DNA of 64,000 bases from JAZDLR01 sp964540995 (GCA_964540995.1 CAZIOU010000002.1:52651-116650); one strand, 5' to 3'; shown: positions 10,401 to 18,221, counted from the stretch's first letter. Translations and numbers: made by a program. The notes: generated from the sequence alone by a model not told the origin.

Positions 10401-13400
10401 GGAAGCGAAGATGACCTTGTCTTGGAGACGGAAATAGGATTGGCCGGCGGTATCGAAGAATTCTCGACAATTAGGGTTGGTAGCCATGTCAGCTGCGGTA
10501 CAACTAGCCTGTGAAGCAGCAGTATCAGTACAAGTCGATCCACCATTAGCAATGGTGGTACACGGTCCTTGATCGGTCGCCAAATTACTCGGTAAAATCT
10601 GCCATGTCTTGACTTGGAAGCCACTAGTATCGCTACCTTCTAACGTATAGTAAGTAACTCCTTGGTCGGCTTTGACACATTGGCGTAGGAAACTAAAGTA
10701 CTTCTTGCCCTCTCCTCCAGCCGCAACTTCATCAAGATTGGTAAACTCGCTGCAACCAACTTCGGTAGCCGGACAAGCCTTGGCTGTCTTGGCGATGAAA
10801 TTAATTTGCTTGGCCGTTGCCGATGCGCCTTCGGCTAATTCAAAATTGGTCGGCAACTGTGCGTAGGTCTGATAGCCCACACATTCGGTCGGACAATAAT
10901 CGTTCTGACTGATGACTCCGGGGATTACCGCATCACCATTGGTTGGGCTATAGAGTGAACAGCCAACCTCCTGCGCCGTACATTGTGAACGCTGTCCCGA
11001 TAAATAAACCGTTCCTGACTGGCCATACGTTGTGTAGGCAGTAGCACGAGTGCCAAATTCTACTTTGACGCCGTCGATAAATAACGAGCCACAAGAAACC
11101 TTGCTCTGTAATACGGCTAGAACTTGCGTATCAGGGACATCAACGCCAAACGTATACGTCAACTGATATCGCTGCCAGCTATCGGTATAGCTGACGTCCA
11201 CCGTACTGCCTGGCGCGGTGGCTGAAGAAATCGTCGCTTGAGTCTGACAGGCAGTAGTAGCTTTGGCGAACCAGGACAAAGTCATCGCTTTACCAGCAAC
11301 TTGACCGCTTAAGGCCGAGGTCGACAAACTGCCATCACCACTTATTCTAATACCGACCGGTCCGAATTGAGCCGCTTCATTTGAGGTGAACGTTTGTAAA
11401 CCATTACCAGTCCAGCCGACGAATGTATCGGCTTTGTCATCATTGATCCAATCAGGGTTACTGTAATCAGTCGAAGGGTTAGCTTGATAATCAGCGAAAT
11501 CGCTATTGGCTACCAAGTTAGCAGTAGCTGATGTTGGATTGATATATTCCTGACAGCCATCTGCTTCCGCCGGACAACTGGCAGCATTATTATTGAAATA
11601 GATTCTGTCGGCTGGATTCCAGTCATAGTTCGGATCCGTCGCTGTGCCGAAATTGGTCTGACTCTTACTATACCAAGTACAACCAGCTTGCGAGGCGTCA
11701 CACGTAGCTAAGGTGTTGGTCAAATAGCTATATTTGGCGCCGTTATCACGACGCACCAGCACCTGACAAGAAGCATATTGCTCTTGGCATTGGGTACCAG
11801 CGAAGCGCCAGACATTGCGTTCTTTGGTACAGTAACCGTAGCCACTCTGACAGTTACCTTTGTCATCTTCTGATAGACAAGAGGGACGATCGACACAGAC
11901 TTGCTGACGTTGATTACTGTTGACATCTTCTAGAGACGGGCCACTAACGAGTGCTTTGCACTGAGTCAGAGGAGCAGCCAAGACCCAATCAGGGTCAATC
12001 AGATGATAATAAATATTGGCCGCTGCATCCAAATCGCAATTACCATTATTTTCGAAACAATTAATCACTTGACCTAAAGTCACTGGTCGACCAACGGGAC
12101 TTAGCGCTGCGGCAATCTCCCAACCTAGTGGCAAAATACGATAGCTACGCATCTTACTGATATTGCTGTAGCAGTAGGAATTCTGATAGCACTTCTTACC
12201 ACCATTAATGGAAGAGTTAAGGTAGGAAACCAATGGCCAATTGGCGTGTAGATGACCACGGTCCAGAGCTTCGCGCACCGTCTCCCTATTGTTAATAGCG
12301 GTCACCAGTCCCGTATCAGTCGTACAGTTCAGTTGGCTAGCGATCCGTGTATCAGCCGGACAGGCGCCCATCTCGGAAACATAATCAAAGTTATCAATAG
12401 CTTGCACATCAACTGTGTTGAGATCAGCCAGAAGCTCCGAAGCAGACCCGAGACGTCGCAAATCAACTCGACTCCGCAACTTAGCTATCAAGCTGTCTCG
12501 TAAATTAGTGGATCCACTGTTGCTATTTAGATCAGCCAAAGACCACGATCCAGAGATAAACCGTTTCATCAAGCGAGACGTCAGTGTCTTGGTAAATAGT
12601 ACGGCCGATTGCTTAAAAACATTTTCACTCTTAAGCAAACTAGCCTCGGCAATATAATCATTGATAGCATTCTCATGAAGATTCAATATCTGTTCACAAG
12701 TATGAGAAATGTCGTTGGACAAAGGTCGTTTAGCATCTATATAGCCGCGACACGTAGCTTCATTTAACTTAGCTAATTCCTGTTTGTCAGCTGCCTGCTG
12801 GCGAGCTAAATCATTTAATTTCAGGAAAGCGCCGATATCATTGTTCTTAGGATCAAGATATTCGGCAAAAAAATTGACTTTATCATCTGGACTCAAGTCG
12901 GATAAGGAGGCAGTCAACCAACGACCAGAGTTCAACGTCTGCCCGAACTGTTCCCAATTCTTCTGAACTTGCCGAATTTCACAACGTGGCTTAACAGAAG
13001 GCGGAGTAATATCATTGATAATACCTAAGCTAATACGGGCTTGAACATCGGCCGAAGGCTCACAAAGATCTAAACCAAGACCTTCGAAGTAACCGTCCGA
13101 AAGACGCCCGATAAATTCCCCGTAGGCCGTATCGCGAGCATCAGTCCAGACGCCCTCGAAGCTCTTGGTTCGGATAAAAGGTGTGCCGCCCACATTGCCT
13201 TCAGCAATATACTTGGCTGTATCGAGAGCGATACGATTGAGGGTCACTTGCAGGGTTGAAGTTAAGATATTGTAACCAATGGCCTGATTGACCTTATCAA
13301 TTTGCTTAGTAATCTTCTGCCAGATAGTCGCTTGACGGTCCTGCACTGGTATACCGCCAGGAGCAACGGCGCCAATCGTACCTAGTGCGCCCGAAAGATT

Positions 13401-13526
13401 GGTACCAGAATCAAGAGGCGGTTCAAGCCCGACAGGTTGAGCTACAGCAATTACACTTGAATACAATAATCCCACAACTATCAAGATAGTAGCGGCAAAT
13501 ATTCTAATATGAGTTAATTTCTTCAC
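4440..13526 (-). CDS. Giant secreted cysteine-rich multidomain protein (3028 aa)
   Basis: It starts with a Sec-type signal (MKKLTHIRIFAATILIVVGL, then a cleavable ...VAVAQP). From about residue 600 to 1780 a short module recurs, C-x(4-8)-G/x-C-x-x-Y/F, e.g. CPAEADGCQEY, CTAQEVGCSLY, CPATEVGCSEF, CKNEGLYCQEY. Between copies lie beta-sandwich regions resembling carbohydrate-binding modules (about 667-845, 1086-1228, 1480-1660). Two segments carry the Cys-rich pattern DSDCP-x(4-5)-C (about 1630 and 2600). A PKD-like segment with the WGDGS motif lies near 2870-2910. The GTG start overlaps the upstream stop by 4 bp (GTGA) and the VirB6-like gene follows after 4 bp. The many cysteines suggest disulphides outside the cytoplasm. 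A surface adhesin or cell-contact role tied to the VirB6-like partner is inference. Confidence 0.8.
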   Translation of the reverse strand: MKKLTHIRIFAATILIVVGLLYSSVIAVAQPVGLEPPLDSGTNLSGALGTIGAVAPGGIPVQDRQATIWQKITKQIDKVNQAIGYNILTSTLQVTLNRIALDTAKYIAEGNVGGTPFIRTKSFEGVWTDARDTAYGEFIGRLSDGYFEGLGLDLCEPSADVQARISLGIINDITPPSVKPRCEIRQVQKNWEQFGQTLNSGRWLTASLSDLSPDDKVNFFAEYLDPKNNDIGAFLKLNDLARQQAADKQELAKLNEATCRGYIDAKRPLSNDISHTCEQILNLHENAINDYIAEASLLKSENVFKQSAVLFTKTLTSRLMKRFISGSWSLADLNSNSGSTNLRDSLIAKLRSRVDLRRLGSASELLADLNTVDVQAIDNFDYVSEMGACPADTRIASQLNCTTDTGLVTAINNRETVREALDRGHLHANWPLVSYLNSSINGGKKCYQNSYCYSNISKMRSYRILPLGWEIAAALSPVGRPVTLGQVINCFENNGNCDLDAAANIYYHLIDPDWVLAAPLTQCKALVSGPSLEDVNSNQRQQVCVDRPSCLSEDDKGNCQSGYGYCTKERNVWRFAGTQCQEQYASCQVLVRRDNGAKYSYLTNTLATCDASQAGCTWYSKSQTNFGTATDPNYDWNPADRIYFNNNAASCPAEADGCQEYINPTSATANLVANSDFADYQANPSTDYSNPDWINDDKADTFVGWTGNGLQTFTSNEAAQFGPVGIRISGDGSLSTSALSGQVAGKAMTLSWFAKATTACQTQATISSATAPGSTVDVSYTDSWQRYQLTYTFGVDVPDTQVLAVLQSKVSCGSLFIDGVKVEFGTRATAYTTYGQSGTVYLSGQRSQCTAQEVGCSLYSPTNGDAVIPGVISQNDYCPTECVGYQTYAQLPTNFELAEGASATAKQINFIAKTAKACPATEVGCSEFTNLDEVAAGGEGKKYFSFLRQCVKADQGVTYYTLEGSDTSGFQVKTWQILPSNLATDQGPCTTIANGGSTCTDTAASQASCTAADMATNPNCREFFDTAGQSYFRLQDKVIFASNDCHPYRRSDGNQTYNGLASESRSCSASNVRCTEFRGNQSSNVRTIINDTFEGRATYAPWAGQGSGKIALSSEAASSGGHSLAVTAPGVVVYPLSNQLVAGREYYLSFWLKTSQNGAELRAYLGDTNGTQTKCGQGPCQFAVTTVATAGDWQLYKVGPLLIDQVVNPEAANLTLVPSASGTFIDNIILRESVSNLFLVRDSWKTPASCDLPFAGANLGCQLYKGTDNKNYALRSFSQICRQEAVGCQAVINTQNSNYPYEQVFNAGDKSQVTVPADSLEYVVVDSKKFCEPKYQGCQALGKPNINRNLPEQDPRYVRSYQTVFKINDPDQYSDQLCKNEGLYCQEYTGSDGVSHYYSDPGNRTCTYKDGVSINGVIQTGWFQTDSLEAGKSPVGCYSDNVTPLDDYKIYTAAENQFNNSAGLCPGSQNQCSEFIDTQATNGDNFLSNPTFNDPTGPKAKWGVWQSSGNALPLDQTFVANPQTASATLLSQPHGLALIFQRFFNTTKDVLGAKPINNADVYTISADVTVKNLNVGTQGKASAQVVMRCLWDSPYDKDYCATVVESGNSQYGTIVDYANTCITDSDCPGKEICYKKADGYCESATDMTQTPCSSNTQCASGYTCNLAIGYDTTDSRGNRRDHLTEFYAGADIQDKSTVQTLTATADLGSASQGDELVMCEPTFRLSLDCPSGGDCDNNSTPNEVQFSNLSLRKAQSYFYLNNKSIDDSSCNGQVSKNEGCILFSDPNDPVKQYNSFLTYFYSERANGKGVSPVVCDPSSADPILRACTNDANRIIKVSRDRQCAEWLTCKTSSQIFDTQTNSQRQICTEVALCDQYSSNNGSLNCAHWLPESTSKVDYSAYTTRDVRYDALDYSGYSLFNRYPVDHLRLVDVSINAAKNGPDAANPDFRLVRAENCTTAECNQLATNYGQLKCGTLDGKGQSTGAIFGVSGSPLCVNGIDGSRFDLTSPFVIKPTTRGFAETEAPFPQSVVSSNTGQQRRVKFGFQQANICDSAVASCEVGYYKLQYGSGGATRFYSLNASLGSGEISSCICQGGNLDGRSCTVIESNSDTKSSISDQCPGGNPTYLSRSDIFLNWGGYCLEPDLSSSINGSSSEYACLSWLPVDNAIGGIDYFNQNRDAGYNFKAPVYYCTEMQLVEDRYHWRTAPMKLKDVGDYYSKMNRDGSLSSSNATNGGMGGEWTHEEHIILPWKDNTGDAHDVYPIAAYRDPVTNKITSNCIDNPTILGWVRDDNVWIGYSEHCLGRYNGSTDYLSCTNSNSTCDGSRGDFIQAESWPRSLCTYLTAAVNERGDNAAKTNSFWANYRPDGKPFVVSLKTAGQGYTLDRDDTPFGAAVPGSGFVPQQFGALSVQDRGVVPRAGSPYACANDEADCRLLSDSKSDLYIKGWTHPSFGDSPSASIETKEWYVTGVNRLKQIYQKLFGIYRFEAGESCAYPVCSGGPFGGNRCGATGSINGECTLRYDRNNPTDQSKSNVCQTISNTCINSAWGTATSCSSCPAGWQVDLTTGGCYQLISPSEISCAVCTTGQGQCAKRCTSSDQALCISDSDCPANATCGQTSCERPQVDARSQCQVRESLTCNMQAQRCCSSRDASKCTVISCTHSFDDCDALAEAYDSKTFCAPAQGQYCVGVDFSDTSTTGVNQLTRVQSCATAITNNLGQRLNAGNEICQAPDAICKYANQVEVSINGGNDKRPYCTPIRDSYQPLCNPDTDPTCIAGSTQAIDEKALPLDASMSQSFAVRNANGTTIPQSQKDQIAAASRSSRYAQADFGPIIAQPVCSASSITCDLGPTSNFLVNDKSSGPIIENQSPTMLATVSFYASAYKDRMPLRSIEVDWGDGSRQANVGYYKNNWSVCDPTQIIRPNVSNPAFQTTMDFAGTSQGCDPTIRSYFHVYQYNVAFDGASSGISGCPAGYACYRPRARVQDNWGWCSNTAWGPVGQGCTGPAGNQAGYIFYGSSNDSMIQIKKPQS

Positions 13527-14296
13527 AGCAATGATTTGATTAAATCTTTCAGATCATCCGGCGACATGCGGTCAACTTCAGTCTGAGATACACCAGAATC
13601 AACTAAAAATTTACGAATGTCTTTCTCATCCAGTGAATTAACATCGATCGGATCTTGTTGATCGTAGCTGACAATTGCGTCCATATAAGCAAATAGCTGT
13701 CGGTCATCAAGTGTCGCTAGCGTTTCAGCATCCATACCGCTATCTAGCAAAATCTGACGGAACTGTTTCAGCGTCGCTTCTTTCAAACTCACGTTCGTGG
13801 GTGAGAATTGGGGCAATAGATCGGATATTTTGACGTCCGGATTGATGAAGCGCACTCCGGTACAGGCACCTTTCTTCTGATCGCAGTTCGGATCGCTCCC
13901 CCGCTTCACTTCAGTACCGTCATCGACACCATCACTATCGGTATCTTTCAAATAAGGACTCGTACCATAGACATAAATCTCATCATAATCAGTCAAACCA
14001 TCGGCGTCCGTATCCTTCTTCTTCAGATCAGCAGCCACTTTGGTCGTATCTGTTGTTGAAGTAGCTGGTTTCAGAACATCAGCCACAGAAACATTGAAGG
14101 GGTGGGTGATACGATACTGTAATAACCAACCAGAAAGTCCCAAGATAACCACTCCACATAAGGCCAAAGCGCCAATAACAATTTTGGTCGCCTTATCAAG
14201 AGGCGCCCTACCGGCAATCTGAATTGTTTCTGGCTGTTCCAACACTTCAGTATCCTCTACTACTTCTGCCTGAAGATTAGAACGTTTAGTTGCCAT
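13523..14296 (-). CDS. Single-pass membrane protein with thrombospondin type-3 calcium repeats
   Basis: The 257-residue protein has a charged N-terminal tail, one membrane helix at about residues 38-60, then a Thr/Lys linker and two type-3 repeats of the DxDxDGxxD kind (DTDADGLTDYDE, DTDSDGVDDGTE), which bind Ca2+ in known families. The C-terminal part is helical with repeated DD/LDxKD turns and may be a degenerate pair of helical repeats. It is the first gene of the operon; its stop overlaps the giant gene's GTG. It could anchor or organise the giant protein at the membrane. Function is inferred from context. Confidence 0.75.
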   Translation of the reverse strand: MATKRSNLQAEVVEDTEVLEQPETIQIAGRAPLDKATKIVIGALALCGVVILGLSGWLLQYRITHPFNVSVADVLKPATSTTDTTKVAADLKKKDTDADGLTDYDEIYVYGTSPYLKDTDSDGVDDGTEVKRGSDPNCDQKKGACTGVRFINPDVKISDLLPQFSPTNVSLKEATLKQFRQILLDSGMDAETLATLDDRQLFAYMDAIVSYDQQDPIDVNSLDEKDIRKFLVDSGVSQTEVDRMSPDDLKDLIKSLL

Positions 14297-14331
14297 GGGG
14301 ACAACGAGAAAAGTGAATAAAAATTTTCTAT

Positions 14332-14340
14332 ATTATAGCA
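14332..14340 (-). promoter_or_regulatory. Extended -10 promoter of the giant-protein operon
   Basis: On the minus strand the sequence reads TGC-TATAAT, a consensus extended -10, with a predicted start about 30 nt before the ATG at 14296. No good -35 is present; that space is taken by the rsmA terminator hairpin. Confidence 0.6.
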
Positions 14341-14342
14341 TA

Positions 14343-14360
14343 AAGGCGCCGGAGGCGCCA
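14343..14360 (-). terminator. Terminator hairpin after rsmA
   Basis: The stem GGCGCC/GGCGCC with loop TCC (minus strand) is followed by TTTAT. It ends the tsaC-MFS-rsmA transcript just upstream of the operon promoter. The adjoining 14361-14400 is a low-complexity run of CAAATTCC/CCAGTTTCC-like words. Confidence 0.55.
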
Positions 14361-14402
14361 AGTTTCAAATTCCAAATTTCCAGTTTCCAATTTGAATCTA
14401 AT

Positions 14403-15233
14403 TTAGTGCTTCAATTTCAGTGTTAAGGTCACCCATTCTTCCTTAGAAAGATCTTCCGCACGAACATTTACATTGACACCAGTAGCGGATAGCAATTTTT
14501 CTGCTTCAGTTTTAGTAATTTGCAATCCAGAGGCTAGATTATTGACCAATTTCTTACGTTTGGAGCTAAAACCAATACGAATCAACTGCCAGACCTCTTT
14601 CTCTGATGCGTCATAATCCCAACTATGAACATTATTAAGTCGCAAAATAGCTGAATCGACAGCTGGGACAGGCCAGAAAGATTTGGCCGGAACCTTCTCG
14701 ATAATTTCTGGCTGTGAATAGAACTGCGCCGCCAAGGATTGCTTACTCATATCACCAGCCACAGCACAATATTTCTTGGCAACTTCTAGTTGAACCAACA
14801 AGACTATTGACTGCGGTACTATTTCCCAAGTCAGTAACTGCTCGACTATCTTGCCAGTGATGTAATAAGGGATATTGGCCACTACTGAGTAACGTGAACC
14901 TAATTCTTCGCTGATGTCGGAGAACTTTACTTTGGTAATGTCGTTGAGTAGCAAGTGAATATTGAGGTGCTGCTTCGGTAACTGCTTCAAGAAGGGTTCC
15001 AATCTACGATCAGACTCTACCGTAATCACTTTGGCTGCCTGTCCCGCCAATGCTTTGGTTAACGTACCCAAACCAGTACCTATCTCCAGTACCGTTTCGC
15101 TCGCCGTGACGCTTGCGGCCGCGACTATAGCATCAAGAACAGTTTCGGATATAAGAAAATTCTGACCCCGATCAGTGTCCGGTCGGAGTCGATATTTCTT
15201 GGCTAAATATTTTGTTTCTTCTAGTAAACTCAT
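14403..15233 (-). CDS. rsmA: 16S rRNA (A1518/A1519) dimethyltransferase
   Basis: RsmA/KsgA dimethylates two adjacent adenines in the 16S rRNA 3' hairpin late in 30S assembly. Visible motifs are the N-terminal GQNFL signature, the SAM-binding motif VLEIGTGLGTLTKAL and the catalytic motif NIPYYIT (family N-[IL]-P-Y). The C-terminal part is the small helical RNA-binding domain. The ATG at 15233 is chosen because it gives a normal-length protein (276 aa) and a 4-bp ATGA overlap with the upstream MFS gene; an earlier ATG at 15281 lies deep in that gene. It is the last gene of tsaC-MFS-rsmA. Confidence 0.95.
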   Translation of the reverse strand: MSLLEETKYLAKKYRLRPDTDRGQNFLISETVLDAIVAAASVTASETVLEIGTGLGTLTKALAGQAAKVITVESDRRLEPFLKQLPKQHLNIHLLLNDITKVKFSDISEELGSRYSVVANIPYYITGKIVEQLLTWEIVPQSIVLLVQLEVAKKYCAVAGDMSKQSLAAQFYSQPEIIEKVPAKSFWPVPAVDSAILRLNNVHSWDYDASEKEVWQLIRIGFSSKRKKLVNNLASGLQITKTEAEKLLSATGVNVNVRAEDLSKEEWVTLTLKLKH

Positions 15234-16399
15234 AGCATCATATACAGCAGCGACGTAACAGCGGCCGCTACGAAAGCCCAATTAAATCCTTGGTGTAAAT
15301 CCGGTACCAGCGAGAAGACTCCCAACAGTATCACGATCATAGCTAATTTGCCAACTACCAGTGATAACTCGAATTCTACCACTGTTTTCATCACGTTTCG
15401 ACGCTTGGCGCTAGCATAGGATGAGGAGGTGAGTGCCACTGAAATAATATTTTTCAGTAACCAGGAGAGCGATCCAGCAGTGAAGACGCCACCAACAGTA
15501 GAGATGACCGTACGTAGGATCCAGGTCATCGAATAGAGCAGGCTACCCAAACGTAATATCGGTCGATGGTCACGATGCTTATCGGCAAATTTACCGGCAA
15601 TCAATGTCACGACTGTTGAGACCAGTACCATCAAGCCGATGACTAAGCCAATCTGAAAATCATCTTTGACCACAGTAGCGATAAAGATCGGCCAGACCAC
15701 CATGACGACATATTCTTCGGCATAGCCTAAGTAAGCAACTTTGAAACGCCACAGATTGGTAGAAAATAATTCGACATAGGTCCGCCAATAAGGAAATGAA
15801 AAGGGCACAAACTGTTCATCAGTACTCATCAAAGGCAAATTGGACAACAGGAAGATCAAAGCCACAATGATGAAGAGCCAACCATAGCCTCCGATAGAGA
15901 TCAGGTAGCCAGCTAAGATCGGTCCCAAGATAAATACCAGCGATGTAGCCACCGTCAGACTACTCACTTCTCTCGCTCGTTCTATAGAAGAAGCGTGCTG
16001 TGCGAAATCAGCATGAAAGGCCGGCCAGTAGAACATCTTCTGCAAAGCATAGAGTGCAGCCGCTAGATAAAATAGCTGATGGTTGTACTGGATGGCAAAT
16101 AAACAAACATACAGCAACGAGATAAATATGGTACTCAACTCAATACTTCGCTCGGTACCGAAGCGTCCAGCGAACTTAGCGCCCAAGGGAATAAGCAAGA
16201 AATACATACCGTACACTGCTAAGAAAAAGAGCATAATCTCAGGCAAACTATACCCAATCGAGTAAAGATAGATCGGTTCAAACATCTGCACCATCGCCAA
16301 ACCAAAATTCATCAGAATCGTCGATGAATACAGCTCCTTCACTTCAGGGCTTAATTGGTGTGGCACGAACGTACCCAGATAACGAATTCGACGATGCAT
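15230..16399 (-). CDS. MFS-type transporter
   Basis: This 389-residue protein has about 11-12 hydrophobic helices. After the second helix comes GAKFAGRFGTERSIE, and after the middle loop GKFADKHRDHRPI; both resemble the conserved cytoplasmic loop (G-x-x-x-D-[RK]) repeated in the two halves of major facilitator proteins. The substrate cannot be read. It lies 1 bp after tsaC and overlaps rsmA by 4 bp, so its expression is tied to translation genes, but a functional link is not evident. Confidence 0.8.
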   Translation of the reverse strand: MHRRIRYLGTFVPHQLSPEVKELYSSTILMNFGLAMVQMFEPIYLYSIGYSLPEIMLFFLAVYGMYFLLIPLGAKFAGRFGTERSIELSTIFISLLYVCLFAIQYNHQLFYLAAALYALQKMFYWPAFHADFAQHASSIERAREVSSLTVATSLVFILGPILAGYLISIGGYGWLFIIVALIFLLSNLPLMSTDEQFVPFSFPYWRTYVELFSTNLWRFKVAYLGYAEEYVVMVVWPIFIATVVKDDFQIGLVIGLMVLVSTVVTLIAGKFADKHRDHRPILRLGSLLYSMTWILRTVISTVGGVFTAGSLSWLLKNIISVALTSSSYASAKRRNVMKTVVEFELSLVVGKLAMIVILLGVFSLVPDLHQGFNWAFVAAAVTSLLYMML

Positions 16400-16400
16400 A

Positions 16401-17012
16401 TTAATTAACGACGATAGGACCCTGCCTAAGGACCTTCAATGAGTTAGCGGTCAACTTGATAATAGTACTTGGGAATACTTCCGGCAAAACACCATAATCT
16501 AGTACCAAATCCGGCTGCGCTGTGCGACCTCGCATCTGAGCTAAGAAATGTTTGATATCATAGACAGCTGGTTGGCCCGAAACATTAGCCGAGGTAACAA
16601 TCAGTGCTCTCCCACTCAAACGACTAAGTGCCTGCGCAATAGGATGTGATGATACACGCAAGGCTAGCGTGCGACTCTTGAACTGTGTATGTTGTAACTT
16701 ACTATGCTTCAATGGCAGTACCATTGTCAGTGGACCAGGCCAATGTTCTTTAGCCAATCGCTGCGCTCTGGCCGGAAACGTAACCAAAGATCGTGCTACA
16801 TGTTCGTCTGGCACGATCACCGGTAAAATCTTGTCTTTGGGCCGCCCCTTAATCTCCAAAACTTTCTGATACGCCAAAGGAGAAAAAAAATCTCCTCCGA
16901 GAGCATAGGCAGTCTCGGTAGGATAGACAATCGTTCCTCCTCGATTGATAATTTCCAAGGCTTGATGAAGAACTTTGTTTTTATTTTGTGCCGTCAGCTT
17001 AATGACACGCAT
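16401..17012 (-). CDS. tsaC: Threonylcarbamoyl-AMP synthase (Sua5/YrdC family)
   Basis: TsaC makes threonylcarbamoyl-AMP from threonine, bicarbonate and ATP, the first step of t6A37 formation in ANN-decoding tRNAs, including the tRNA-Ile in this window. The protein shows the N-terminal GGTIVYPTETAYALG motif, the KGRPKDKILPVIV segment and TSANVSG, all typical of the YrdC fold. There is no C-terminal Sua5 domain, so it is the short TsaC form (203 aa). The ATG at 17012 is chosen because it matches the family start and falls at the predicted transcription start. An in-frame start 69 bp upstream would lie in the promoter. Confidence 0.93.
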   Translation of the reverse strand: MRVIKLTAQNKNKVLHQALEIINRGGTIVYPTETAYALGGDFFSPLAYQKVLEIKGRPKDKILPVIVPDEHVARSLVTFPARAQRLAKEHWPGPLTMVLPLKHSKLQHTQFKSRTLALRVSSHPIAQALSRLSGRALIVTSANVSGQPAVYDIKHFLAQMRGRTAQPDLVLDYGVLPEVFPSTIIKLTANSLKVLRQGPIVVN

Positions 17013-17027
17013 GTCATTATTATAACA
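17012..17027 (-). promoter_or_regulatory. Extended -10 promoter giving a leaderless tsaC mRNA
   Basis: The minus strand reads TGT-TATAAT (17027-17019). Seven bases downstream is the A of the tsaC ATG (17012). There is no Shine-Dalgarno sequence, so the mRNA is probably leaderless. Confidence 0.65.
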
Positions 17028-17065
17028 CAATATAAAACCACCGATCACGCGCCTTATTATATACA

Positions 17066-17100
17066 AAACACCGGAAAACATTATTGTACCTCCGGTGTTT
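17066..17100 (-). terminator. Intrinsic terminator of the coiled-coil gene
   Basis: A perfect 10-bp stem AAACACCGGA/TCCGGTGTTT has a 15-nt loop and is followed on the minus strand by TGTATAT. It separates the coiled-coil gene from the tsaC promoter. Confidence 0.75.
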
Positions 17101-17114
17101 ATGGGTACTGTAAT

Positions 17115-17396
17115 TTATAGAGCAAAAATCTTGGAGTCTTCGATAGCAATACCTTTAGCCTGCAATTCGCGTACCAGATTATGAACTGCTCTGTCGGTAC
17201 CCAGATAGTCCAATAATCCATGTTTAACTTTAGACATATCGTCGTTTAAAGATTGCAACTGTTCCTCAACCCCTTGAAAGCGTTTATTAACACGAGACTC
17301 AAAGCCATCGATACGATCGTTAATCGTAGCGCTGAACCGGGTCAGGGCGCTATCTAAAATAGTAGTTAGATCCTTTTTTGTGACGTATTCAGACAT
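17115..17396 (-). CDS. Small coiled-coil protein of unknown function
   Basis: This 93-residue protein is rich in heptad-like spacing of Leu/Ile/Phe/Val between residues 10 and 60 (TRFSATINDRIDGFESRV, then VEEQLQSLNDDMSKVK), so a coiled coil is likely. The C-terminal third (LVRELQAKGIAIEDSKIF) is probably helical too. There is no membrane segment or signal. It has its own terminator and is separated from tsaC, so it is a single-gene unit. I cannot assign a function. Confidence 0.7.
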   Translation of the reverse strand: MSEYVTKKDLTTILDSALTRFSATINDRIDGFESRVNKRFQGVEEQLQSLNDDMSKVKHGLLDYLGTDRAVHNLVRELQAKGIAIEDSKIFAL

Positions 17397-17554
17397 AGAG
17401 ATATTATAAATAATTATATCCCTGTTTAGACGATACTAGCATAATATAAATTTATAGTGAAGATGAGCCGTCGGTTTCCACTCGTCACACGAGACGGGCG
17501 GTTTACATGACAACCTCATAATATCTTATGTTTTTTAGATTATTTAGAGATTCA
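17397..17554. other. Divergent intergenic region
   Basis: AT-rich DNA between two divergent genes, with one GC-rich patch (about 17467-17510). I see no gene and no RNA motif beyond the plus-strand promoter that follows. Confidence 0.4.
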
Positions 17555-17583
17555 TTGACAATATTCACATGTACATCTAATAT
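17555..17583 (+). promoter_or_regulatory. Consensus sigma70-type promoter
   Basis: TTGACA (17555-17560), 17-bp spacer, TAATAT (17578-17583). The predicted start near 17590 gives a leader of about 40 nt with a strong ribosome site AGGAGG at 17621-17626. Confidence 0.85.
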
Positions 17584-17630
17584 TGGCAGGCTTTTGTTCT
17601 TGAAAAACCTACTACTTACGAGGAGGTAAT

Positions 17631-18221
17631 GTGCCCCGATCTCACCCGCTTTTTGGTCGCAGAGATTTCACGGCCCGTGTCGACGCGAATCCCGTGATCT
17701 TCAAAGTTCGACGCCCAAGAACCCTTTCTCGATCAAAGAAAGCTAAAGGGAAAAAGACTCAGAAACTGCTAAGAATCCCGACAAGGTTCTGCTGTGATTC
17801 GGTCTCCGCTGTCATGCAGGCTCTTGATCTATTGGGGTTCCAGAATAATTGGATCACCCTGACTCAAGCAGGAGGTCGGCTGGTCTTGGCCTATCAGGGC
17901 TGGCTACCGTGGTTACCACCTAAGGCTCCGCTCCTCCTACCCTTCAAGGCGAGCGACCCTGAACCCGAAAAGAGGTTAGCCGAATTACTTGAACGTCTCT
18001 TCAAGCCCTTTGAGCTTCAAGGCTCAATGCGCTACCGCTCTCGTTATGAAGTGACAAGGGATATGGAGACTGCTGACCGGGATATGGATATTAGCCTCCT
18101 GGTTATTCTCAATGCGGCTCTATTCTGTGCTCCGGATATGCTTGAAGCGCTCACAAAGACTCTGACTGAGCTCGATAATATACCCATGCATGTTCAAGCC
18201 TCTGCCTTCGAGCCCGGATAA
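17631..18221 (+). CDS. Basic protein of unknown function
   Basis: The 196-residue protein starts at GTG, 4 nt after AGGAGG, which fixes the start. Residues 1-50 are strongly basic (RSHPLFGRRDF, RRPRTLSRSKKAKGKK). The middle carries a Pro/Trp/Leu-rich stretch (YQGWLPWLPPKAPLLLPF). The C-terminal part is acidic and helical (RDMETADRDMDISLL). No signal peptide or clear membrane helix is present. It is a monocistronic unit with its own promoter and terminator. I do not recognise the family. Confidence 0.75.
   Translation: MPRSHPLFGRRDFTARVDANPVIFKVRRPRTLSRSKKAKGKKTQKLLRIPTRFCCDSVSAVMQALDLLGFQNNWITLTQAGGRLVLAYQGWLPWLPPKAPLLLPFKASDPEPEKRLAELLERLFKPFELQGSMRYRSRYEVTRDMETADRDMDISLLVILNAALFCAPDMLEALTKTLTELDNIPMHVQASAFEPG

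Noticed and set aside
10154..10624. 156-residue minus-strand ORF
   Set aside because: A shadow in another frame of the giant gene; low-complexity Val/Ala/Leu composition and no start signal.
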